The position numbers and the translations under genes were made by a program. DNA of 5,279 nt, taken from positions 1 through 5,279 of the forward strand of contig JACPCQ010000038.1 of NCBI GenBank assembly GCA_016179715.1. The letters are read 5' to 3'. This DNA is from Parcubacteria group bacterium. Lineage in GTDB: Bacteria; Patescibacteriota; Minisyncoccia; JACPCQ01. Of the stretch, positions 1 through 4,663 are shown in pieces (within the stretch, counting starts at the first letter, position 1; each line of letters opens with the position of its first letter). Below the pieces are notes generated by a model that saw only the letters and a program-made list of their open reading frames with translations, was not told the origin of the DNA and made no database searches.

Positions 1-1
1 G

Positions 2-58
2 CGCGCCTTGCGTTATCTGGGACAACGCGCCCGTAAACAACCTCACACCGCGCCCTAG
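2..58 (+). CDS. C-terminal tail of an upstream gene (partial)
   Basis: The frame starting at base 2 is open from the window edge to a TAG at 56-58 and gives an 18-residue basic tail (RALRYLGQRARKQPHTAP). The protein cannot be identified from so little. The main support is context: a plus-strand terminator begins 32 bases after this stop, so some plus-strand gene should end here. Another frame (from base 3) stays open to 154, but it runs straight through the terminator, which makes it less likely. The minus strand is not excluded. Confidence 0.3.
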   Translation, partial: RALRYLGQRARKQPHTAP

Positions 59-90
59 CGTCGGAGAAGGCATGCCGACAAGGAACCCGT

Positions 91-136
91 CACCCGCAGT
101 GAAAACCACTGCGGGTGATTCTCTCTCCCCTTTTTC
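91..136 (+). terminator. Rho-independent terminator of the upstream gene
   Basis: A perfect 10-bp stem, CACCCGCAGT (91-100) with ACTGCGGGTG (108-117), closes a 7-base loop. It is followed by a pyrimidine-rich tail that ends in CCCCTTTTTC (127-136). The stem is GC-rich and ends in a T-run, the standard intrinsic-terminator layout for plus-strand transcription. It isolates the upstream gene from the promoter that begins a few bases later. Confidence 0.75.
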
Positions 137-144
137 AAAAAACA

Positions 145-153
145 TGATATAAT
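145..153 (+). promoter_or_regulatory. Extended -10 promoter for the 107-residue gene
   Basis: TGATATAAT at 145-153 combines a perfect TATAAT hexamer (148-153) with the TG motif one base upstream, the extended -10 element of housekeeping-sigma promoters. The expected -35 position (about 125-130) is CTCCCC and does not match, which is tolerated when the extended -10 is present. Transcription would start near 160 and leave a leader of about 25 bases. The position between a terminator and a ribosome binding site supports the call. Confidence 0.55.
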
Positions 154-174
154 GCACAAAGAATCCCTTCACAG

Positions 175-179
175 AGGAG
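175..179 (+). promoter_or_regulatory. Ribosome binding site that selects the second ATG
   Basis: AGGAG lies one base before the first ATG (181) and seven bases before the in-frame ATG at 187. Seven bases is a normal Shine-Dalgarno spacing and one base is not, so ATG 187 is the better start. Confidence 0.6.
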
Positions 180-186
180 AATGGAA

Positions 187-510
187 ATGGAACCATTTCC
201 TTCTTGGGTAAGTGAGGAGGGGGGAAAGACGCTGGAACTGAACCACCTTGATGTGACCGAAAAAAAACTCCGGGCATCCGCATGGAATGGCAATCGCTGT
301 CTCACACTTTCTGTCTGTACTGTCCCGGGAGATGCCTGGGAGGTCTGCTGGAGTGTGACACAGGAAGGTGAGTTACAGCACAGACATTGCAGCGAAGTTT
401 CCTCCGGCAGTTTCTTGCAAAACGGGGCCAAGGAAGCTTTTGCCAAGGTGTGTTCGGAAAGTCTGCTTCACCACCTCTTCATCCTCCTCGGAATCTCCAC
501 GCCCGAATAG
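187..510 (+). CDS. Uncharacterised 107-residue soluble protein
   Basis: I do not recognise this protein. It begins MEPFPSWVSEEGG and ends LGISTPE. There is no signal peptide and no clear membrane segment. The composition suggests a small alpha/beta protein: two stretches that could be strands (about residues 38-46 and 51-58) precede a helix (about 79-98). It has five cysteines (38, 44, 54, 68, 89) but no paired CxxC zinc motif. Three things support a real gene: a perfect extended -10 box, AGGAG seven bases before the start, and a hairpin 15 bases after the stop. The start at 187 is preferred over 181 because of the ribosome-site spacing. The opposite strand is also open over 135-446 but has no comparable signals. 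It lies just upstream of glmS, with a hairpin between, so shared function cannot be assumed. Confidence 0.65.
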   Translation: MEPFPSWVSEEGGKTLELNHLDVTEKKLRASAWNGNRCLTLSVCTVPGDAWEVCWSVTQEGELQHRHCSEVSSGSFLQNGAKEAFAKVCSESLLHHLFILLGISTPE

Positions 511-525
511 GGGCGGGAGAAAGTA

Positions 526-554
526 GCCGGTCGCTTTGACATAAAGCGGCCGGC
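526..554 (+). terminator. Strong hairpin between the 107-residue gene and glmS
   Basis: GCCGGTCGCTTT (526-537) pairs with AAAGCGGCCGGC (543-554) across a five-base loop, GACAT. This is a 12-bp stem with one G-U pair in RNA. It starts 15 bases after the stop at 510, where a terminator would be expected. The following bases (ATACTTACGCG) are not a real U-run, so termination may be partial. It could instead be a leader or processing hairpin for glmS. It does not match the glmS ribozyme core as far as I can judge. Confidence 0.45.
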
Positions 555-635
555 ATACTTACGCGTGCTTCACAAAAAACAATTAAACAAAAACTGCCGC
601 ACTGCGGTTATATAAAGAAAGAGAGCATAAATCCT

Positions 636-2492
636 ATGTGCGGCATTGTGGGATATATCGGAAAACAGTCAGCGCTTCCCATCATACTGGACGGGTTAAA
701 ACGGCTGGAGTACCGCGGATACGACTCCGGTGGAATCGCTATACTGGATGAAGACGCCTCATATCAGAAAAAGGTTGTCGGCCGTATTCGGGACCTTGAG
801 CAGGCAGTCCAGGAAGACCTGCGCTCGGGAAAGTTAAAAGGCCAGACGACTCTTGGCATCGGACATACCCGTTGGGCAACACACGGGACGCCAACCACAG
901 CAAACGCGCACCCCCATACCGACTGCCACAGCCGTATTTTCCTCGTACATAACGGTATCATAGAAAATCATGCATTCATCCGTTCCGCGCTGGAGCGTGA
1001 AGGGCACCGCTTCTCTTCACAAACCGACACCGAAGTGCTTGCACATCTCATTGAACAGCATTTTTCGGGCGAGCCGGGAACGACGCTTGAACACGCGATT
1101 GCACAGACCGCGCATCACATAAAAGGCACGTTTGGCATTGCCGTCTTCGCGCTGGATGATCCGGACAAAATTGTTGTTGCGCGCCGCGGCTCGCCGCTGC
1201 TTATCGGCGTGGGCGAAGGGGAGTACATTATCGCGTCAGATGCCTCGGCCATCATCAAGCATACCAAGCAGGTGGTGTACCTGCACGACAACGAAATCGG
1301 CATCCTGAAGCCGGACGGGTACACCATCACCACGCTGGACCGGGAGCCGGTGGAACGCGCCATTGACCAGATAGAGTGGGACATCGAAGAATCCCAAAAA
1401 GACGGATTCCCGCACTTTATGCTCAAGGAAATTTTTGAGGCGCCGCAAGTGATTGAGAACTCATCCCGAGGCCGCCTGCTTCTGGAAGAAGGGAACGCAA
1501 AGCTCGGAGGAATTGAGGCGGTTGCCGATAAATTGCGCGCCGTGCGCCGCATTATTATTGCCGCCTGCGGAACATCATATTACGCCGCACTCATTGGCCG
1601 GTACATGCTGGAAGAATACGCGGGCATTCCGGTAGTTGTGGAGCATGCCTCCGAGTTTCGCTATCATAAACCGATCTTTCAGGAAGGAGATGCATTGCTG
1701 GTTGTCTCGCAGTCCGGAGAAACTGCCGACACGCTGGAGGCATTACGCGAGGCAAAAGCCAAGGGCGTCTTGACGCTTGGTATCGTCAATGTGGTAGGCA
1801 GTACCATCGCGCGCGAAACCGATGCGGGTATTTATAACCATGCAGGACCGGAGATTGCCGTCGCCTCCACCAAGGCATTCGTGTCGCAATTGACCGTGCT
1901 CACGCTCTTGTCGCTTTGGCTCGGGCGACAGCATAATCTCTCTTTTGTATTCGGCACGCGCATCGCAAAAGAGCTTGCGCTGCTGCCTCAAAAAGCGGCT
2001 CGTGTGCTCGCGCTTGAACCGGCAATTGCGGCAATCGCAAAAACATACGCCGATACCGAACACTTTTTATACTTGGGAAGAAAATACAACTGGCCCGCCG
2101 CGATGGAAGGAGCGCTGAAGCTCAAAGAAATTTCCTATATTCATGCGGAGGGGTATCCGGCCGGCGAGATGAAGCACGGGCCAATCGCGCTTATAAACGA
2201 GCGTTGCCCGTCTTTTGTGCTCGCGCCCTCCGACAGCGTGTATGAAAAAGTGCTCTCCAACATTGAGGAAATCCGCGCACGCGGCGGAAGGGTCATCGCG
2301 ATCGGCACCGAGGGAGACCGGCGACTTGCGTCATTGGCGGACGACTGCATCTTTATCCCGCGCACGCTGGAGATGCTTTCTCCCCTGCTTACCGCCTTGC
2401 CGCTGTACCTTTTTGCCTATCATATTGCCGTCCTTCGCGGATGCGACGTGGACAAACCCCGAAATCTGGCAAAGAGCGTTACTGTAGAATAG
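636..2492 (+). CDS. glmS: Glutamine-fructose-6-phosphate aminotransferase (isomerizing)
   Basis: This enzyme makes glucosamine-6-phosphate and glutamate from fructose-6-phosphate and glutamine, the first step to UDP-GlcNAc for peptidoglycan and other envelope glycans. It is cytoplasmic. At 618 residues it is full length (E. coli 609). The N-terminal class II glutaminase domain (about 1-240) opens MCGIVGYIG, with Cys2 as nucleophile after Met removal. It carries GHTRWATHG (76-84), VHNG (104-107) and the TDTE stretch (130-133). Two SIS sugar-phosphate domains follow (about 300-430 and 470-605), with CGTSYYA (311-317), SQSGETADT (358-366) and STKAF (411-415). Residues matching the E. coli isomerase set Lys485, Glu488, His504 and Lys603 are Lys495, Glu498, His514 and Lys613, and the C-terminus NLAKSVTVE is canonical. 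All catalytic residues are present. The ribosome site is weak (GAGAG at 621-625). An AT-rich TATATA at 609-614 could be a -10 box but has no -35. Confidence 0.98.
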   Translation: MCGIVGYIGKQSALPIILDGLKRLEYRGYDSGGIAILDEDASYQKKVVGRIRDLEQAVQEDLRSGKLKGQTTLGIGHTRWATHGTPTTANAHPHTDCHSRIFLVHNGIIENHAFIRSALEREGHRFSSQTDTEVLAHLIEQHFSGEPGTTLEHAIAQTAHHIKGTFGIAVFALDDPDKIVVARRGSPLLIGVGEGEYIIASDASAIIKHTKQVVYLHDNEIGILKPDGYTITTLDREPVERAIDQIEWDIEESQKDGFPHFMLKEIFEAPQVIENSSRGRLLLEEGNAKLGGIEAVADKLRAVRRIIIAACGTSYYAALIGRYMLEEYAGIPVVVEHASEFRYHKPIFQEGDALLVVSQSGETADTLEALREAKAKGVLTLGIVNVVGSTIARETDAGIYNHAGPEIAVASTKAFVSQLTVLTLLSLWLGRQHNLSFVFGTRIAKELALLPQKAARVLALEPAIAAIAKTYADTEHFLYLGRKYNWPAAMEGALKLKEISYIHAEGYPAGEMKHGPIALINERCPSFVLAPSDSVYEKVLSNIEEIRARGGRVIAIGTEGDRRLASLADDCIFIPRTLEMLSPLLTALPLYLFAYHIAVLRGCDVDKPRNLAKSVTVE

Positions 2493-2495
2493 AGC

Positions 2496-2735
2496 ATGTT
2501 CCATCCGGTTATGAAAAAAATCATGCCGGGCATCTACCGGCACTTCAAGGGAAAACTATATAAAGTTATCGGAACTGCAACACACTCCGAAACCGGAGAG
2601 GAGCTTGTTTTGTACCAGGCGCTCTATGGAAGACACGCGCTGTACGCCCGGCCGGCAAATATGTTTGCGGAAGTGATAGACCGGCCGGAGAACAGCTATC
2701 ATGGACCGCGGTTTGTTTTTGTGCGAAAGCGCTGA
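2496..2735 (+). CDS. DUF1653-family small protein
   Basis: The core, from PGIYRHFKGKLYKVIG through HSETGEELVLYQALYG to RPANMFAEV and a final PRFVFV, matches my memory of the DUF1653 family: a short, mostly beta-strand domain of about 60-70 residues found alone in many bacteria. Its biochemical role is not established. There is no signal peptide or membrane segment. The gene starts three bases after the glmS stop, so it is probably co-transcribed and translationally coupled. The start is uncertain: ATG at 2496 gives 79 residues, ATG at 2511 gives 74 and ATG at 2523 gives 70. None has a good Shine-Dalgarno. The conserved domain begins right after the last ATG, so the shorter forms are plausible. 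A strong terminator follows 18 bases after the stop. Confidence 0.85.
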   Translation: MFHPVMKKIMPGIYRHFKGKLYKVIGTATHSETGEELVLYQALYGRHALYARPANMFAEVIDRPENSYHGPRFVFVRKR

Positions 2736-2753
2736 CAAAGGCGCAAGGAATAC

Positions 2754-2794
2754 TCACCAAAACGACCCGACAATTTGTCGGGTCGTTTTGGTGA
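2754..2794. terminator. Bidirectional terminator, perfect 19-bp stem
   Basis: Bases 2754-2772 and 2776-2794 are perfectly complementary around a three-base loop (ATT). The core is CGACCCGACA / TGTCGGGTCG, flanked inside the stem by AAAA on the left and TTTT on the right. This gives a T-run after the GC core in both directions, so it can stop glmS-DUF1653 transcription and any minus-strand transcript arriving from the right. It lies 18 bases after the plus-strand stop (2735) and only four bases beyond the minus-strand TAG (2798-2800). Confidence 0.85.
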
Positions 2795-2797
2795 AGA

Positions 2798-2905
2798 CTA
2801 TCTCTTCTTTGCTTTCTTTTTCTTTGCCATTGCCGTTGCCATCTCTAACACCGATGGCGCCGAGACGGCGTAAGAAGGCGAGGTCGACACTACCCCACCG
2901 ATCAT
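2798..2905 (-). CDS. Possible 35-residue protein with lysine-rich tail
   Basis: This minus-strand reading frame starts at ATG (2905-2903) with AAGGA (2917-2913) seven bases upstream, one of the best ribosome sites in the window. It encodes a neutral, small-residue N-terminal part (MIGGVVSTSPSYAVSAPSV) followed by a short helix and the basic tail MAKKKKAKKR. The TAG stop is four bases from the bidirectional terminator, as expected for a real minus-strand transcript. TACAAT at 2924-2929 could be a -10 box but would leave a very short leader and has no -35. The frame stays open upstream to about 3001 without a good start, so this could instead be the tail of a decayed larger gene. The lysine tail suggests nucleic-acid or ribosome binding, which is inference only. 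I do not recognise a family. Confidence 0.4.
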   Translation of the reverse strand: MIGGVVSTSPSYAVSAPSVLEMATAMAKKKKAKKR

Positions 2906-2966
2906 AAAATGATCCTTGTCCTCATTGTAGAACACAGACGGAAAAAAGATACCTGTGGATAACTGT

Positions 2967-3329
2967 TCAGACCTTTCCGTCCCATTCCCAAAAAAATCTT
3001 TTTAGATATTCTTCCATAAAACGATGGCGTCCGTCTGCAAGATTCTTGGCAGTCCGGGTATTCATCCTGTTTTTGAGAAGTAAAAGTTTTTCGTAAAAAT
3101 GGTTGATGACCGTCTGGCCTCCTTTCCCCTTCGCAATAACATATTCTTTCGGAGAAGAGTATTCTTGAGGAGAGAAACGAGGGTCATGAATAACCTCGCT
3201 AAAATGCGCCCCTGTCGCAAACGCTCGGGCAATACCAATAGCGACGACGGAACGAAGGCGGGTGACAATTTTCCCGACAGCTTCGCTGTTGAGGATCCTT
3301 GATCTTGTATATTCGCTTCGCTCATACAA
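2967..3329 (-). pseudogene. C-terminal remnant of an HD-domain phosphohydrolase (YpgQ/YedJ type)
   Basis: The reading frame from about 3250 down to the TGA at 2967 matches the C-terminal half of HD-superfamily phosphohydrolases. It contains AIGIARAFATG, then NHFYEKLLLLKNRMNT (where the family usually has an NHFYEKLLKL..MNT motif), then GRHRFMEEYLKRFFWEWDG at the normal C-terminus. Family members are about 200-230 residues and begin with the metal-binding H...HD...D residues. Here nothing before AIGIARAF is convincing. The family motif that supplies the last metal ligand (DADRL-like, just before this point) is replaced by TRLRS. No ATG starts the frame, and the first possible start is a TTG at 3329. 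Further upstream the frame runs through a palindrome into the end of the next gene. The N-terminal half is not elsewhere in the window. It is therefore a truncated, presumably inactive relic, with its break inside the inverted-repeat cluster at 3270-3337. Confidence 0.7.
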
Positions 3330-3337
3330 AATCGGGA
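3270..3337. repeat. Cluster of hairpins with GCGAAGC minihairpin tips
   Basis: Read on the minus strand, two hairpins flank the 8-bp palindrome AGGATCCT (3292-3299). The first, 3277-3289, is a perfect 5-bp stem, ACAGC / GCTGT, with a GAA loop. The second pairs 3324-3333 with 3301-3310 over 10 bp with one G-U, and its loop again holds GCGAAGC (3315-3321). The 7-mer GCGAAGC, known as an unusually stable DNA minihairpin, thus occurs twice within 42 bases. TCCCGA (3272-3277) and TCGGGA (3332-3337) add outer complementary arms. This hairpin-palindrome-hairpin arrangement resembles REP/BIME-type intergenic repeats. Only one copy is in the window, so repetitiveness is not shown. Confidence 0.45.
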
Positions 3338-3347
3338 CAAGTTTTTC

Positions 3348-3367
3348 CCTGCCTGCCGGCAGGCAGG
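3348..3367. repeat. 20-bp perfect palindrome, copy 1
   Basis: CCTGCCTGCC (3348-3357) is followed directly by its reverse complement GGCAGGCAGG (3358-3367). It lies 8 bases after the stop of the AT-rich gene (minus strand) and just before the hairpin cluster. The central 16 bases recur exactly at 4593-4608. I recall this palindrome as common in intergenic spaces of Parcubacteria-type genomes. It could fold as a hairpin and help end transcription, but no T-run follows on the minus strand. Confidence 0.75.
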
Positions 3368-3375
3368 TTTGACAA

Positions 3376-4407
3376 TTAATCAGGGTTTAAATTCAGCACC
3401 ACATTCTCTATATTATCTTTAAAGGTATTGTTTTTAATCACACCATCAGCAAGCACATCGTAACTGGCCTTGTCAAAAAATGATACGGCATCATTAAACC
3501 CCTCTATAACATTCCCCTTTATCGTTGGGAATCCACTACCCACAATGAGACCTCCCCAACCGGCAGTATGTCCTCCCGGATTTAAAAATTGCGGACTTGG
3601 TCCGAAATGATTATTAATAATTGTGGGAGAACTTCTGGTGTTATCAACTATTTCGTGACCGGAATCATGAACCCAATTACTGTCAATTAAAATGTTTTCG
3701 CTGTCACTAATACAAATCGGGCATTCGCCGACATTGTGCAATTCACTATTAGTCAATTTTGAACCTGTTCCAAGATCCATTGCTCTATAGTCTCTTATTT
3801 CAGCATAAGAGATAATGCCGTTCTCAATATGTAAAGTATTCCAATCATATCTTCCGGGGTTTTGGCTATTTGATTTAATAACAATCTTCTCGTCATCCGT
3901 TGCAACTGCGTAAAGTGTCCCCGCAACCCAAATAGTAATATGATTCGGTTCGTTTCTATACGGTTCGCCTTGGTGAATATACTGATCACGTCCTTCTCCA
4001 AGATATAACCCGTCTTTTTTCCAGAAGGACAAGGTCATTAAATTCTCTTTATCACTATTAGCATCCACCAAAACTGTTGTCCCGGGTTTTATTGTAAGCG
4101 TTACGCCTTTAGGAACAATGATGTCTCCGGTTACACGAATTTCTCCAGACCAAATTTCATCAGAAATGATGTATCCATATCGTTCCGCGTCAGAGATTTT
4201 ATTTGGTTCGCCAGAGAATTTGGGTAGGATTAATGTCGGTTTATAACCACTGGAAATTGCAGGATAAAATGAATCAAATATAATTTTACCAACAACTATT
4301 GTAACAGCAACAAAGATAATTATAAAAACTGGCCAAAATATTTTGTATGCTTTTTGAACAACATTCATATGTTTAATTACAAAATGATTAAAAATTTCTT
4401 TTCCCAT
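3376..4407 (-). CDS. Membrane-anchored right-handed beta-helix surface protein
   Basis: The N-terminus is basic and cytoplasmic (about 1-22). One hydrophobic segment (about 23-44, starting IFWPVFIIIFVAV) acts as an uncleaved anchor, and the remaining 300 residues would face outward. Near residues 85-115 the chain reads WSGEIRVTGDIIVPKGVTLT and continues IKPGTTVLV, a motif that typically opens parallel right-handed beta-helices. Asn-rich coils follow at regular spacing (NSELHN, NILIDSNWV, PTIINNHF, PTIKGNVIEG, GVIKNNTFKDN), as in pectate-lyase-fold and NosD-like proteins. The substrate is unknown; a carbohydrate or surface-binding role is inference. I chose ATG at 4407 (343 residues). A TTG at 4437 would add 10 residues, and ATG at 4368 would remove 13. 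Ribosome signals are weak. The gene is clearly more AT-rich (about 37% GC in one sampled 60-base stretch) than glmS. It lies between two copies of a palindrome and beside a tRNA, so it may have been acquired. Confidence 0.8.
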   Translation of the reverse strand: MGKEIFNHFVIKHMNVVQKAYKIFWPVFIIIFVAVTIVVGKIIFDSFYPAISSGYKPTLILPKFSGEPNKISDAERYGYIISDEIWSGEIRVTGDIIVPKGVTLTIKPGTTVLVDANSDKENLMTLSFWKKDGLYLGEGRDQYIHQGEPYRNEPNHITIWVAGTLYAVATDDEKIVIKSNSQNPGRYDWNTLHIENGIISYAEIRDYRAMDLGTGSKLTNSELHNVGECPICISDSENILIDSNWVHDSGHEIVDNTRSSPTIINNHFGPSPQFLNPGGHTAGWGGLIVGSGFPTIKGNVIEGFNDAVSFFDKASYDVLADGVIKNNTFKDNIENVVLNLNPD

Positions 4408-4461
4408 CGAAAACCGCCGGTTCCGTTTTGAGCCCAAGAATCCGTACGATTTGGTCGCCGA

Positions 4462-4480
4462 GCGGCGCGTTCCGCGCCGC
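4462..4480. repeat. GC-only hairpin between tRNA-Arg and the beta-helix gene
   Basis: GCGGCGCG (4462-4469) and CGCGCCGC (4473-4480) form a perfect 8-bp, all-GC stem around a three-base loop, which reads GAA on the minus strand. It lies 24 bases beyond the tRNA 3' end. No T-run follows on either strand, so it is not a typical terminator. It could halt or protect the 3' trailer of the tRNA precursor, or belong to the same family of GAA-tipped hairpins seen at 3277-3289. Confidence 0.55.
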
Positions 4481-4504
4481 GAGTATTTGACCTTTCCTAC
4501 GCGG

Positions 4505-4576
4505 TGCCTCGGGAGGGAATCGAACCCCCATCTAGGGCTTAGAAGACCCCTATTCTGTCCATTGAACTACCGAGGC
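4505..4576 (-). tRNA. tRNA-Arg (anticodon UCU)
   Basis: The 72-base cloverleaf folds fully on the minus strand. The acceptor stem GCCTCGG / CCGAGGC is 7 bp and perfect, followed by T8 and A9. The D stem GTTC/GAAT has an 8-base loop containing GG. The anticodon stem GGGGT/GCCCT has a G-U pair at each end. The loop is CTTCTAA, with anticodon TCT at 4543-4541, which reads AGA and AGG. There is a 4-base variable loop. The T stem GGGGG/CCCTC has one G-U pair, with T-loop TTCGATT. The discriminator is A (4505). The next bases are CCG, so the CCA end is not encoded and must be added enzymatically. The antisense reading of this region is a well-known source of false protein calls. Confidence 0.96.
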
Positions 4577-4584
4577 AGGACGAC

Positions 4585-4608
4585 GGCAGGCCTGCCTGCC
4601 GGCAGGCA
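4585..4608. repeat. Palindrome copy 2 with an overlapping second palindrome
   Basis: TGCCTGCCGGCAGGCA (4593-4608) is a perfect 16-bp palindrome identical to the core of the copy at 3350-3365. It overlaps another perfect palindrome, GGCAGGCCTGCC (4585-4596), so two mutually exclusive hairpins are possible. It lies 16 bases upstream of the tRNA 5' end at its nearest core base, and so within any tRNA leader transcript. Confidence 0.7.
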
Positions 4609-4632
4609 CGAAAAGTCCGTCATATCCCATCC

Positions 4633-4661
4633 AATATAGCCAAAAAGAGAGAAAACAGCAA
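4633..4661 (-). promoter_or_regulatory. Possible promoter for tRNA-Arg
   Basis: On the minus strand, TTGCTG (4661-4656) and TATATT (4638-4633) are separated by 17 bases. The -10 box matches the consensus at five of six positions and the -35 box at only three or four. Transcription would start near 4626, about 50 bases before the tRNA, and the leader would contain the palindrome at 4585-4608. It lies just after the stop of the 102-residue gene, where a new promoter would be expected. The match is moderate and the region is AT-rich. Confidence 0.35.
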
Positions 4662-4663
4662 AG

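Noticed and set aside
135..446. Minus-strand 103-residue open frame opposite the 107-residue gene
   Set aside because: It has no ribosome site or promoter, it would overlap the promoter and leader of the plus-strand gene, and the plus-strand signals are much stronger.
536..541. TTGACA as a -35 box for glmS
   Set aside because: It lies in the loop of the 526-554 hairpin, and no acceptable -10 box is found 16-18 bases downstream.
511..635. glmS ribozyme/riboswitch in the glmS leader
   Set aside because: The 125-base gap is mostly a simple hairpin and an AT-rich run. I could not find the conserved ribozyme core or its pseudoknot pairing. A covariance-model search would settle it.
1115..1552. 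Long minus-strand open frames inside glmS (also 1743-2063, 2141-2365, 764-961)
   Set aside because: They are shadows of a full-length, clearly conserved glmS coding frame in GC-rich DNA.
2954..2962. Perfect DnaA box (TTATCCACA on the minus strand)
   Set aside because: A single 9-base match with no cluster, no AT-rich unwinding region and no dnaA/dnaN nearby. One such match by chance in a few kilobases is not surprising.
2990..2996. Seven-base A/T run near the end of the HD fragment, as a programmed frameshift joining it to the lysine-tailed frame
   Set aside because: The HD family normally ends at the WEWDG region, where this frame stops, so no extension is needed. The other frame has its own start and ribosome site.
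3348..3367. Palindromes as a CRISPR array
   Set aside because: Only two copies over 1.2 kb, separated by a gene and a tRNA, with no regular spacers.
3369..3382. Plus-strand TTGACAATTAATCA, identical to the start of the trp/tac-type promoter
   Set aside because: No -10 box lies at 16-18 bases, and the bases are accounted for by the last codons and stop of the minus-strand beta-helix gene. Also considered as vector contamination, but the match ends after 14 bases.
4451..4639. Plus-strand 62-residue open frame with an RESNPHLGLRRP-like stretch
   Set aside because: It is the antisense translation of the tRNA-Arg gene, a classic false protein call. It also runs through the palindrome.
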